From contig NZ_CAJYVE010000028.1 in the NCBI RefSeq assembly GCF_913777995.1, positions 24,733-88,732 on the forward strand: a stretch of DNA of 64,000 nucleotides, in the 5' to 3' direction. The notes under the pieces are model-generated. The model worked only from the letters and a program-made list of their open reading frames with translations, was not told where the DNA came from and searched no databases. The translations under genes were made by a program, and so were the position numbers. Shown one piece after another: positions 18,091 to 26,490 of the stretch. The stretch comes from an uncultured Pseudomonas sp. GTDB taxonomy: Bacteria; Pseudomonadota; Gammaproteobacteria; Pseudomonadales; Pseudomonadaceae. Positions within the stretch are counted from its first letter, which is position 1. The number at the start of each line of letters is the position of its first letter.

Positions 18091-18402
18091 ATGAGCCAGA
18101 CCCAGCATCGTCCCCTGCGTATTTCCCCCATCACTGCCTACATTGGTCGCAAGAATCCGCGCATCCTGCTCGGCGGCGCTCACCAGCCTACTTTGCTGCG
18201 TTATCTCGACGGCTGGCCGCGCAAAGGCGGCAAGGCCAGTGCCTTTCTCCTGCAGTTCGTCGATACCGCGCAGCCGCTTTCAGGTTACGCCAACGACCAG
18301 TTCGACCTGGCAGTGATCCATGCCCCGGATGCCGACAACGCCGCCGTGGTGATCCACGACCTGACCCGCATTGCCCGCCAGGGGTTGATCACACTGGGTT
18401 GA
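18091..18402 (+). CDS. Conserved hypothetical protein, about 100 residues
   Basis: A 103-residue soluble protein without signal peptide or membrane helix. Visible segments are ISPITAYIGRKNPRILLGG, a central FLLQFVDTAQPLSGYANDQFDLAVIHAPDAD and an acidic-to-basic C-terminus ending in TRIARQGLITLG. I do not recognise the family. The ATG at 18091 has a strong GAGGCGGAG site nine bases upstream, which supports expression. It is preceded by a 218-bp gap holding the leader hairpin described separately. Codon use matches the surrounding genes. Confidence 0.65.
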   Translation: MSQTQHRPLRISPITAYIGRKNPRILLGGAHQPTLLRYLDGWPRKGGKASAFLLQFVDTAQPLSGYANDQFDLAVIHAPDADNAAVVIHDLTRIARQGLITLG

Positions 18403-18505
18403 GCGGCTTTCTCGGACTTGGATAGTTGTTGACCAGCGAACGAAAAAGGCTTGCGGCCATCCTATGGCTTTACCCCAGCCTGCCAGGCAGTCAGAAGGTA
18501 CGACC

Positions 18506-19159
18506 ATGATCCGTCAAATCGAGGAACTCATTCACGCGACAACGACACGTAGGCATGCTGATTTTCCAGCCTCGGTCGTGGAGGCTCACCAACGCACCAT
18601 CGAGCGCCATATCCATCTCGACGTGGCCTACAGCGCCTTAGAATCACTGCGGACCTCTGAAGAAGATGATCTGCGCAGCGAGCTTCGGGCCAGGCTCGCA
18701 GAACTCGCTGACGTTCTGGCTTTGGCCGATCTGGAAGCGCGTCTGCAACAGGTGGGGGAGGGTATTTATCTGGCCATCCCCTATATGTACACCTGCAGTG
18801 ACAAACAGCCCGTCTATCTCGTCAACCGCACCGCCGAGGAGGTCATCTATATCGGCAGGCGGCTGTATGCTTTCGCCAGCGATGGTGATGACATCGTCGA
18901 CTACAATGCTGCAGGGAGCGCCTTCGCAGACGGAATCGCGGCGTCTGCAACTCTTTCCCCAGGCGAGAAGCTTGCGGTGGATGAATATTCGATGGGCTTC
19001 GATGGCGACTTTATCGGCACCCATCGCATTCGCGTGATGATCAGGGGGGAGCAGGTCGAGTTGCGCACCCGGGTTGGCCGGCTTGGTGGATACAGCGGGG
19101 GAAGTCTGTCCGAAACGCCCGGGATTCACTTGCTCGAAGTGGCTGCGCCAGCAACCTGA
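18506..19159 (+). CDS. Hypothetical protein of unknown family
   Basis: A 217-residue protein, probably cytosolic. The first 90 residues are helical and charged (AHQRTIERHIHLDVAYSALESLRTSEEDDL and following), with coiled-coil-like spacing. The remainder looks beta-rich: YLAIPYMYTCSDKQPVYLVNRT, EVIYIGRRLYAF, then TLSPGEKLAVDEYSMGFDGDF and HRIRVMIRG. I do not recognise it. The ATG at 18506 was chosen over 18464 because AGAAGG lies seven bases upstream. The gene has lower GC and freer codon choice than its neighbours, so recent acquisition is possible. It is convergent with greB. Confidence 0.6.
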   Translation: MIRQIEELIHATTTRRHADFPASVVEAHQRTIERHIHLDVAYSALESLRTSEEDDLRSELRARLAELADVLALADLEARLQQVGEGIYLAIPYMYTCSDKQPVYLVNRTAEEVIYIGRRLYAFASDGDDIVDYNAAGSAFADGIAASATLSPGEKLAVDEYSMGFDGDFIGTHRIRVMIRGEQVELRTRVGRLGGYSGGSLSETPGIHLLEVAAPAT

Positions 19160-19271
19160 GTGCCCCCGAGCCTGTGTGGGCGTACTTCACGCACATTTGC
19201 ACTGGCTGCACGGACCTTGGGCGAGGCCTGGTGGCCAGTGAAGGTCTGCTCGGCCTCTTTCGGGGGGCGGA

Positions 19272-19745
19272 TCACGGTTGGTAGGTAATCTGGTTGACAT
19301 ACCAGGTGGCCTCGCCGTCCGGAATCTTCACCACCACTTCATCGTCGCGCTGTTTCTTCAGCAAGGCGCGAGCCATTGGCGAGTCGATGGAGATGTAGTC
19401 GTTGCGGCCATAGATTTCGTCGTGGCCAACGATGCGGAATTTCATTACCTGGCCTTCGTCGTTCTCGACTTCTACCCAGGCACCGAAGAACACCCGGCCC
19501 TCCTGTTCCGGGGAGTAGTCCACCACCTTCACGTCTTCCAGGCGCTTGCGCAGGTAGCGCACGCGGCGGTCGATCTCGCGCAGCAGCTTCTTGTTGTATT
19601 GGTAGTCGGCATTCTCGCTGCGGTCGCCCAGCGAGGCGGCCCAGGAGACTTTCTGGGTGATCTCCGGGCGGTACACGCGCCACAGGTGATCCAGCTCTGC
19701 CTTGAGCTTGTCGTGGCCTTCCCGGGTAATGATGTTGGTAGCCAA
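19272..19745 (-). CDS. greB: Transcription elongation factor GreB
   Basis: A 157-residue Gre factor that rescues backtracked RNA polymerase by stimulating transcript cleavage. The N-terminal coiled coil contains the acidic tip GDRSENADYQYNKK (about 44-57) that reaches the polymerase active site. The C-terminal FKBP-like domain includes FFGAWVEVENDEGQ and YISIDSPMARALL. RRVRYLRKRLEDVKVVDYSPEQ distinguishes GreB from GreA. Translation most likely starts at TTG 19745: AAGGAGG lies four bases upstream and the family N-terminus is (M)ATNIITREG. The long open frame upstream to 20381 has no support. Confidence 0.95.
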   Translation of the reverse strand: MATNIITREGHDKLKAELDHLWRVYRPEITQKVSWAASLGDRSENADYQYNKKLLREIDRRVRYLRKRLEDVKVVDYSPEQEGRVFFGAWVEVENDEGQVMKFRIVGHDEIYGRNDYISIDSPMARALLKKQRDDEVVVKIPDGEATWYVNQITYQP

Positions 19746-19949
19746 GCCGCCTCCTTGAATGGTTTTACCGATGCGCGTCGCCCTGGACGGACGCCGGCGC
19801 TGACTATAACGGGCTGGCGCCGGTGGTGGGAGAGGGATGTTCGACACGGGCCGGGGGCGCGGGAACCTCCGGTCTGTGGCAGGATCCATCATGCACCTTG
19901 TCGTGCCGGTAGGTTCCGGTACGCTTTTTTCGCCTGGAGGAACCGGCCC

Positions 19950-20417
19950 ATGCGCCTGGCAGCTGCCGCTCTTGCAATGACTCTTTCGTGGACGGCCGTC
20001 GCCGAGACCTCCGAACCGACCGTCACGCGCTGGACTCTGCTGGATCAGCATGACAAGTCCTACACCCTCGACGATCAGGCCCAGGTGCTGCTGGTGGCAC
20101 GCAGCATGTCGGCGGCGCGCCTGCTCAATGCCGCCATCGAAGATCAGCCGCCGGGTTACCTGGAGGCGCGGCGGGTCATCTATGTCGCCGATATCGAGAT
20201 GCTGCCCGCGGTGATGAAGCCGGTGATCGTTCCGGCGATGCGCTCGGCGAACTATCGCATCCTGCTGGACCGCGACGGCCGTGTGGCGGGCCGCTACGAC
20301 GGCGACCGCGATACGCTGCAGTGGCTGCAGCTGGACAAGGGCAGGGTGGTGAAGGAGCAGCGCTTCGACGACGGCGCGCAACTGGTGCGGGCCATCGCAG
20401 CGTTACCTGCGCCTTGA
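19950..20417 (+). CDS. Periplasmic hypothetical protein, thioredoxin-fold-like
   Basis: A 155-residue protein with a cleavable signal peptide (RLAAAALAMTLSWTAVAE, about 2-19). The mature part has a DQHDKSYTLDDQAQVLLVAR stretch, a loop with ADIEMLPAVMKPVIVPAM and an RILLDRDGRVAGRYDGD stretch. These follow the order of a peroxiredoxin/YtfJ-like thioredoxin fold but lack the redox cysteines. The function is unknown; some pseudomonad homologues are labelled as FAD/FMN dehydrogenase without clear support. GGAGGAACC precedes the ATG at 19950. It ends 17 bp from the stop of the convergent crtE gene. Confidence 0.7.
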   Translation: MRLAAAALAMTLSWTAVAETSEPTVTRWTLLDQHDKSYTLDDQAQVLLVARSMSAARLLNAAIEDQPPGYLEARRVIYVADIEMLPAVMKPVIVPAMRSANYRILLDRDGRVAGRYDGDRDTLQWLQLDKGRVVKEQRFDDGAQLVRAIAALPAP

Positions 20418-20433
20418 TGAAGGCGGGTCGCGC

Positions 20434-21339
20434 TCAGCGGATCGCGACCTTGGCGAAGATCAGTTGCAGGAAGTCGCCCAACTGGTGGTCTCGGCCCAAG
20501 GCTTCGTCCAGGCAGGCCTGTGCCTTGCGCAGGTGCTCGTACAGGCGCAGGGTGACGCCTTCCGGGCCATACAGCGCCATCAGTGTCGACTTGCCAGCGT
20601 CCTTGCCCTGGTCCTTGGCGGTGTCCGGGCTGCTGTCGTGAAGGTCGTCGTAGAGCTGGAAGGCCTGGCCCAGCTCCAGCGCGAAGTTCTGTAGCGGCGA
20701 GCGCTTGCAGGGGGTCGCACCGCTGACCAGCCAGGCCATGTCCATGATGGCGCCGAACAGCACGCCGGTCTTCAGGGTGTTGGTCAGGGCGATCTGCTCG
20801 GCAGAGCGTGCCTGCTGGCCATCGCGCAGGTCCTGGAACTGGCCGCGTACCAGGCCTTGCATGCCGACGGTATTGGCCAGCACTTCGACCAGTTGGGTGC
20901 GCGTTGCCGCTGGCAGCTCGGCAATGCCCGCTACTACGCCAAAGGCCCGGCTCAGCAGGGCAATGGCGGTGAGAATCGCCACGTCCTCGCCGAATTTCAG
21001 GTGTACCGTCGGGCGGCCACGGCGCAATTGCGCGTTGTCCATGCACGGCATGTCGTCCAGCACCAGTGAAGCGGCATGGATCATTTCCACCGCGCAACCC
21101 AGTTCCAGGGCCTGAGCCCCGCGATGACCGAGGCTGTTGGCGGCCAGTACCAGCAGAATGGGGCGCATGCGCTTGCCCGGCGCCAGTGTGCTATCGCGCA
21201 TGGCCAGGGCGATCAGGTCGCGTTCGTTGCCGCTTTCCGGCAGCAGTTCGTCCAGGCGCCGGTCGATGCTGACCCGCAGTTCGGCGAGGTGATCGGCGAA
21301 GGTCGATTCGCTGGTGCCGCAGGTCTTTACTGTCAACAT
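20434..21339 (-). CDS. crtE: CrtE, geranylgeranyl diphosphate synthase
   Basis: A 301-residue polyprenyl synthase that condenses IPP with allylic diphosphates to C20 GGPP, the committed carotenoid precursor. The first Asp-rich motif DDMPCMD (95-101) has four residues between the Asp pair and the last Asp, as in bacterial CrtE. The second is DDLHD (231-235). GKRMRP (55-60) and RRGRPT (107-112) bind diphosphate. FPP synthase has the same fold, but the neighbourhood argues for CrtE. It is divergent from the fni-crtXYIB operon, unlike Pantoea where crtE leads the operon. Confidence 0.93.
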   Translation of the reverse strand: MLTVKTCGTSESTFADHLAELRVSIDRRLDELLPESGNERDLIALAMRDSTLAPGKRMRPILLVLAANSLGHRGAQALELGCAVEMIHAASLVLDDMPCMDNAQLRRGRPTVHLKFGEDVAILTAIALLSRAFGVVAGIAELPAATRTQLVEVLANTVGMQGLVRGQFQDLRDGQQARSAEQIALTNTLKTGVLFGAIMDMAWLVSGATPCKRSPLQNFALELGQAFQLYDDLHDSSPDTAKDQGKDAGKSTLMALYGPEGVTLRLYEHLRKAQACLDEALGRDHQLGDFLQLIFAKVAIR

Positions 21340-21457
21340 GGCTGCGTCCGTGGTGATGGGCGAAAGTATTGTCGTCCGCTTGCGTATCGTAAGGGAACGA
21401 CTGGCGCGCCGGGATGCCTGAGGAGCATCTTATACGCAAGTTGTGCGAAGCTGAGGT

Positions 21458-21482
21458 CTTGTATAGCTTTTGCCAGTACAAG
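21458..21482. promoter_or_regulatory. Inverted repeat in the crtE/fni divergent control region
   Basis: CTTGTA-N13-TACAAG is a perfect 6-bp inverted pair placed 44 bp before the fni start and about 120 bp before the crtE start. The 186-bp region must hold both promoters. I see no convincing sigma-70 promoter around it, which fits an activated or alternative-sigma promoter. The spacing is compatible with a dimeric regulator such as a MerR/LitR-type photoregulator, but the regulator is not in the window. Confidence 0.4.
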
Positions 21483-21525
21483 GGACAACATCCGGCAGTG
21501 AATGATTCCAGGGATATGTAATGTC

Positions 21526-22566
21526 ATGAGCGAACATGATTTGAGTCGGCGCAAGGATGATCATCTGGATATCGTGCTGGCCGGACTCGATGCTGGCGTA
21601 CGTACGACCTCTGCCTGGCAGCGGCTGCGTTTCGAGCATTGTGCCTTGCCGGAACAGAGCATGGACGACATCGACCTGTCCTGCCAGTTGCTCGGCCGTC
21701 CATTGCGCGCACCGCTGTTGATCAGCTCCATGACCGGCGGGGCGCAGCGCGCCACAGCCATCAACCGGCATCTGGCCGAGGCCGCTCAGGCGCTGGGCAT
21801 CGCCATGGGCGTCGGCTCGCAGCGTGTCGGGCTGCAGGGCGGCAGCGACCAGGGGCTGACCCGCGAGCTACGGCGCCTGGCGCCAGACGTGCCGTTGCTG
21901 GGCAATATCGGTGCTGCGCAGTTGCTCGGGCCTGCTGGCCTGGACCTGGCGCGGCGCGCGGTGGACAGCCTGCAGGCCGATGCGCTGATCATTCACCTCA
22001 ACCCCCTGCAGGAAGCTGTACAACCTGAAGGCGACCGCGACTGGCGCGGCGTGCTGGATGGCATCGCCAGGGTCGCCGCGCACCTGGAGGTGCCGTTGAT
22101 TGCCAAGGAGGTCGGCGCCGGCCTGAGCCCGGCAGTGGCCCAGGCGCTGGTCCGGGCCGGGGTGCAGGTGCTGGATGTGGCTGGCCAGGGCGGCACCAGC
22201 TGGGCCGCCGTGGAGGCCGGGCGGGCGCGCAGCGAAGCCGATCGCGCGGTGGCCATGGCCTTCGCCGACTGGGGCATTCCGACTCCCGAAAGCCTGGTGG
22301 GCGTGCGCCGGGTGCTGCCCGAGGTGCCGCTGATTGCCTCTGGCGGGATCCGTGACGGGGTGGACGCCGCCAAGGCGATTCGCCTGGGGGCCGATCTGGT
22401 CGGCCAGGCGGCCGGGGTGCTGCGTGAGGCGACGTTGTCTACCGAGGCGGTGATCGAGCATTTCCAGATTTTCATCCGCCAACTGCGCGTCGCCTGCTTC
22501 TGCACCGGCTCGGCCGACCTGGCGGCGCTGCGTCAGGCCCGCTTGCTCGCAGGCGAGCCGTCATGA
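21526..22566 (+). CDS. fni: Type 2 isopentenyl-diphosphate delta-isomerase
   Basis: A 346-residue FMN- and NADPH-dependent isomerase that interconverts IPP and DMAPP, the substrates for CrtE. Family markers are [11 protein letters not shown] (about 7-17), LLISSMTGG (71-79), [32 protein letters not shown] and the FMN phosphate loop [12 protein letters not shown]-like segment ([17 protein letters not shown]). This is not homologous to the Nudix type 1 enzyme. The ATG at 21526 was taken over 21502 because the family N-terminus begins near here. Its stop overlaps the crtX start in ATGA, so the whole operon is translationally coupled. Confidence 0.93.
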   Translation: MSEHDLSRRKDDHLDIVLAGLDAGVRTTSAWQRLRFEHCALPEQSMDDIDLSCQLLGRPLRAPLLISSMTGGAQRATAINRHLAEAAQALGIAMGVGSQRVGLQGGSDQGLTRELRRLAPDVPLLGNIGAAQLLGPAGLDLARRAVDSLQADALIIHLNPLQEAVQPEGDRDWRGVLDGIARVAAHLEVPLIAKEVGAGLSPAVAQALVRAGVQVLDVAGQGGTSWAAVEAGRARSEADRAVAMAFADWGIPTPESLVGVRRVLPEVPLIASGGIRDGVDAAKAIRLGADLVGQAAGVLREATLSTEAVIEHFQIFIRQLRVACFCTGSADLAALRQARLLAGEPS

Positions 22567-23837
22567 GTCATTTCGCGGTCGTCGCCCCGGCGTACTACAG
22601 CCATTTCCAGGCCTTCCAGGCGCTGGCCGTGGAGCTGATAGAGCGCGGCCACCGCGTGACCTTTTTCCAACAGGCCGATGCACGTGCCTGGCTCAGCGAT
22701 GCGCGCATCGGCTTTCACGCTTTGGGGCGCAGCACCCATGGGCCTGGTTGCCTGGCCGACAGCCTGAGGCGCGCCGGGCAGCCCTGTCATCCGCTGGGCT
22801 TGAAGCGGCTGATCGACCAGCTGGTTTCCAGCACCGCCATGTTGTGCGCCGAATTGCCCGCCGCGCTGGCCCGGCAGGGCATCGACGCCGTGCTGTGCGA
22901 CGAAATGGAGGCCGCCGGCGCGTTGGTCGCCGAGGCCAGCGGCCTGCCGTATATCTCGGTGGCCTGTGCCTTGCCGGTCAACCGCGAGCCGCACTTGCCG
23001 CTGTCGGTCATGCCCTTCGCCTATGCCGAGGACGAACGCAGCCTGCGCCTCTATGAAGGCAGCCGCAAGGTGCACGACTGGCTGATGCGCCCGTTGCGTC
23101 AAGTGCTGCATGAGGCCGCCCGGCAGTTGCACGTGGCGCCGCGCGACGGTGTTCACGAAGGGTTGTCGCCCCTGGCGCAGATCAGCCAGACCATTGCCGC
23201 GTTGGACTTTCCGCGCCGCGCCGCACCGGCGCACCTGCATCACGTCGGACCGCTGCGGCCCACGCTGCCCGAACCCTGTGGCGGCTGGCCGGTGGACCCG
23301 TTGCGCCCGCTGATATTCGCCAGCCTGGGCACCCTGCAGGGCGAGCGCCTGGGCATGTTCCGCCAGATGGCGCGGGCCTGTCGGCAGATGAACCTGCAGT
23401 TGCTCATCGCCCATTGCGGTGCGCTGGACAAGACCCGCGAAGCCTTGCTGCTCGACGAAGGTGCCATCTGGGTCACGGCCTTCGCGGCGCAACGCCAGGT
23501 GCTGCAACAGGCCGATGCGGTGATCACCCACGGCGGGCTGAACACGGTGATGGACGCCATCGCCACCCAGACGCCGATGTTGGTGATGCCCATCGCCTTC
23601 GACCAGCACGGTGTGGCCGCGCGGGTCAGCTACAGCGGGGCTGGGCTGCAGCTCAACCGCCGGGCGCGGGCACCGCGCATCGCCGAGGCGCTGGACGAGC
23701 TGCTGGCCCGCCCGCTGCCGCGTCTGGCGCAACTGGCAGCGCAGTTGCAGCAGGCCGGCGGCACCCGGCGCGCGGCGGACATCGTCGAGCAGGTGCTGCG
23801 CAGCGGGCGTCCGGTGCTGGCCGAGGCGACGCCATGA
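22563..23837 (+). CDS. crtX: CrtX, zeaxanthin glucosyltransferase
   Basis: A 424-residue GT-B fold glycosyltransferase of family 1. The N-terminal acceptor half starts [20 protein letters not shown]. The C-terminal UDP-sugar binding signature is [20 protein letters not shown] (from residue 321), followed by [10 protein letters not shown]. CrtX transfers glucose from UDP-glucose to the hydroxyls of zeaxanthin to give mono- and diglucosides. Its place between fni and crtY matches the Pantoea order. Macrolide glycosyltransferases share the fold, but the neighbourhood settles the role. It overlaps both neighbours by 4 bp. Confidence 0.92.
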   Translation: MSHFAVVAPAYYSHFQAFQALAVELIERGHRVTFFQQADARAWLSDARIGFHALGRSTHGPGCLADSLRRAGQPCHPLGLKRLIDQLVSSTAMLCAELPAALARQGIDAVLCDEMEAAGALVAEASGLPYISVACALPVNREPHLPLSVMPFAYAEDERSLRLYEGSRKVHDWLMRPLRQVLHEAARQLHVAPRDGVHEGLSPLAQISQTIAALDFPRRAAPAHLHHVGPLRPTLPEPCGGWPVDPLRPLIFASLGTLQGERLGMFRQMARACRQMNLQLLIAHCGALDKTREALLLDEGAIWVTAFAAQRQVLQQADAVITHGGLNTVMDAIATQTPMLVMPIAFDQHGVAARVSYSGAGLQLNRRARAPRIAEALDELLARPLPRLAQLAAQLQQAGGTRRAADIVEQVLRSGRPVLAEATP

Positions 23838-25000
23838 GCTATGACCTGATTCTCGCCGGTGCCGGCCTGGCCAATGGCCTGATTGCGCTGCGGCTCAAGC
23901 GCCTGCGCCCGGAACTGCGCATTCTTTGCGTGGAGCAACAGCCCGAGGCGGGCGGCAACCACACCTGGTCGTTTCATCAACATGACCTCAGCCGACGCCA
24001 GCGCCACTGGATCGAGCCGTTGATCGTCAAGTCCTGGCCCGCCTACGACGTACACTTCCCGCAGTTGTCGCGGCGCCTGCACAGCGGTTACGCGAGCATC
24101 ACCTCGGAGCGCTTCGCCAGTGTGTTGCAGCGGGTCATGGGCGACGACCTGTGGACCGGTCGGCGCATCGAGCAGGTCACGCCGCACAGCGTCACCCTGG
24201 AAGGCGGCGAGCGCCTGCAGGCGCGCGCGGTCATCGATGGCCGTGGCCTGCAGCCCGACCCGCACCTGGTGCTGGGGCGCCAGGCCTTTCTCGGCCAGGT
24301 CCTGCGGCTGCAGGCGCCCCATGGCCTGGAGGCGCCGATCATCATGGATGCCCGCGTCGCCCAGGAGGGCGGCTACCGCTTCGTCTATGTACTGCCGTTT
24401 TCCAGCGATACGCTGCTGATCGAAGACACCCACTATGTCGACCGGCCACTGGCCTCTGCCGAGCGCCTGCGCCAGCACATCATCGACTATGCGACTCAAC
24501 ACGGCTGGCAGATCGCCGAAGTGCTGCGCGAGGAGACCGGTGTGCTGCCGATTACCCTGGCCGGGGATTTCGATGCCTTCTGGGGGCAGGTCGGCGACCA
24601 GCCGCTGTCTGGACTGCGCGCCGGCCTGTTCCACTGCACCACCGGCTATTCGCTGCCCGAAGCCCTGCGCCTGGCCGACTGGCTGGCCGGACAGAGCGTA
24701 CTCGACGCCGAGGTGCTGGCCAGCGGCATTCGTGAGCATGCGCGGCGCCAGTGGCAGCGCCAGGGTTTCTATCGCCTGCTCAACCGCATGCTGTTCCTGG
24801 CCGGGCGTGCCGAGGATCGCTGGCAGGTGATGCAACGTTTCTATCGATTGCCCGAGGGGTTGATCGGTCGCTTCTACGCCGGAGACACGCACGCGCTGGA
24901 CAAGCTGCGCATACTCTCCGGTAAACCTCCCGTCCCCGTCGGCGAAGCCTTGCGCGCCTTGTTGCGCCATTCGCCGCGACATTTCGAGAACACCTTATGA
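23834..25000 (+). CDS. crtY: CrtY, lycopene beta-cyclase
   Basis: A 388-residue flavoprotein that cyclises both ends of lycopene to give beta-carotene. The N-terminal dinucleotide fold is DLILAGAGLANGLIALRL followed by ILCVEQQPEAGGNHTWSFH (about residues 34-52). ADRPLASAERLRQHI-like and ETGVLPITLAGDFDAFW segments match CrtY. The C-terminal GLFHCTTGYSLPEALRLADWL is the family signature. The start at 23834 overlaps crtX by 4 bp and the stop overlaps crtI by 4 bp. Confidence 0.93.
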   Translation: MSYDLILAGAGLANGLIALRLKRLRPELRILCVEQQPEAGGNHTWSFHQHDLSRRQRHWIEPLIVKSWPAYDVHFPQLSRRLHSGYASITSERFASVLQRVMGDDLWTGRRIEQVTPHSVTLEGGERLQARAVIDGRGLQPDPHLVLGRQAFLGQVLRLQAPHGLEAPIIMDARVAQEGGYRFVYVLPFSSDTLLIEDTHYVDRPLASAERLRQHIIDYATQHGWQIAEVLREETGVLPITLAGDFDAFWGQVGDQPLSGLRAGLFHCTTGYSLPEALRLADWLAGQSVLDAEVLASGIREHARRQWQRQGFYRLLNRMLFLAGRAEDRWQVMQRFYRLPEGLIGRFYAGDTHALDKLRILSGKPPVPVGEALRALLRHSPRHFENTL

Positions 25001-26490
25001 CCCAGGCTAGAAAAGCAGTGGTGATCGGTGCAGGCTTCGGAGGCCTGGCCCTGGCGATTCGCCTGCAGGCGGCAGGCGTGGCCACCACGCTGCTGGAGCG
25101 CCGCGACAAACCGGGCGGGCGCGCGTATGTCTATGAAGACCAGGGCTTCGTCTTCGACGCCGGACCGACGGTGATTACCGACCCCAGCGCCATCGAAGAG
25201 CTGTTCACCCTGGCCGGGCGGCGCATGGACGACTACGTGCAATTGCTGCCCGTGGTGCCGTTCTACCGCTTGTGCTGGGAGGACGGTACGCAGTTCGACT
25301 ACGCCAACGACCAGGCCGCCCTCGACCGGCAGATCCACGCCCTCAATCCGCGCGACGTGGCCGGTTACCAGCGCTTTCTGGCCTACTCCAAGGCGGTGTT
25401 CGAGGAAGGCTACCTGAAGCTCGGCGCGGTGCCGTTCCTGTCGTTTCGCGACATGATCCAGGCCGGCCCGCAACTGGCTCGCCTGCAGGCCTGGCGCAGT
25501 GTGTACGGCAAGGTGTCGCGCTTCATCGAAAACGACAAGCTGCGCCAGGCCTTTTCCTTCCATTCGCTGCTGGTGGGTGGCAACCCGTTCGCGACTTCGT
25601 CCATCTATACCCTGATCCACGCCCTGGAGCGTCAGTGGGGGGTGTGGTTTCCCAAGGGTGGCACCGGTGCCCTGGTGCGCGGACTGGTGCGCCTGTTCGA
25701 AGACCTGGGCGGGGAGCTGGCGCTGAATGCCGAGGTGGCACGCATCGAGGTGCGCGATGCCAAGGTCTGCGGGGTGCGTTGCCAGGATGGACGCTTTTGG
25801 GCGGCCGATTGCGTGGCTTCCAACGCTGACGTCATGCACACCTATGCCGACCTGCTGGGCCATGAGGCGCGTGGCCGCGACGAGGGGCGGCGCCTGGCGG
25901 GCAAGCGCTTCAGCAATTCGCTGTTCGTCATCCACTTCGGCCTCAAGCGGCCGCAGCCGCAGCTGCAGCACCATACGGTGTGCTTTGGCCCGCGCTATCG
26001 CGGCCTGATCGACGAGATCTTCAAGGGGCCGGGCCTGGCCGAGGACTTTTCCCTGTACTTGCACGCGCCCTGCGTCACGGACCCGGACCTCGCGCCGCCC
26101 GGCTGTTCCAGCCACTATGTGCTGTCGCCGGTGCCGCACCTGGGTAACGCGCCCATCGATTGGGAAGTGGAGGGGCCGCGCTATCGCGAGCGGATCTTCG
26201 CCTACCTGGAGAAGCACTACATGCCGGGGCTGCGCGAAGACCTGGTGACCAGCCGGATCTTCACCCCACATGATTTCCGCGACGAACTCAATGCCCATCT
26301 GGGTTCGGCGTTTTCCCTGGAGCCGGTGTTGCAGCAAAGTGCCTGGTTCCGCCCGCACAACCGCGATGCGCACCTGAGCAACCTGTACCTGGTCGGGGCT
26401 GGTACGCATCCGGGCGCTGGCGTGCCAGGGGTGATCGGCTCGGCCAAGGCCACCGCCGGGCTGATGCTCGAAGGAATCGCCCATGCATGA
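24997..26490 (+). CDS. crtI: CrtI, phytoene desaturase
   Basis: A 497-residue FAD-dependent desaturase that converts phytoene to lycopene by four desaturations and isomerises to all-trans product. The Rossmann motif VVIGAGFGGLALAIRLQAAG starts at residue 8. KPGGRAYVYEDQGFVFDAGP (about 38-57) follows. The C-terminal bacterial-type phytoene dehydrogenase signature is VGAGTHPGAGVPGVIGSAKA (near 468-487). Length and motifs match Pantoea-type CrtI rather than a diapophytoene desaturase. It overlaps crtB by 8 bp. Confidence 0.95.
   Translation: MTQARKAVVIGAGFGGLALAIRLQAAGVATTLLERRDKPGGRAYVYEDQGFVFDAGPTVITDPSAIEELFTLAGRRMDDYVQLLPVVPFYRLCWEDGTQFDYANDQAALDRQIHALNPRDVAGYQRFLAYSKAVFEEGYLKLGAVPFLSFRDMIQAGPQLARLQAWRSVYGKVSRFIENDKLRQAFSFHSLLVGGNPFATSSIYTLIHALERQWGVWFPKGGTGALVRGLVRLFEDLGGELALNAEVARIEVRDAKVCGVRCQDGRFWAADCVASNADVMHTYADLLGHEARGRDEGRRLAGKRFSNSLFVIHFGLKRPQPQLQHHTVCFGPRYRGLIDEIFKGPGLAEDFSLYLHAPCVTDPDLAPPGCSSHYVLSPVPHLGNAPIDWEVEGPRYRERIFAYLEKHYMPGLREDLVTSRIFTPHDFRDELNAHLGSAFSLEPVLQQSAWFRPHNRDAHLSNLYLVGAGTHPGAGVPGVIGSAKATAGLMLEGIAHA

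Noticed and set aside
19746-20381. Open frame extending greB upstream to 20381 on the minus strand
   Set aside because: It lies antisense to the secreted-protein gene at 19950, is Arg/His-rich without a family, and GreB begins at TTG 19745 with an ideal ribosome site.
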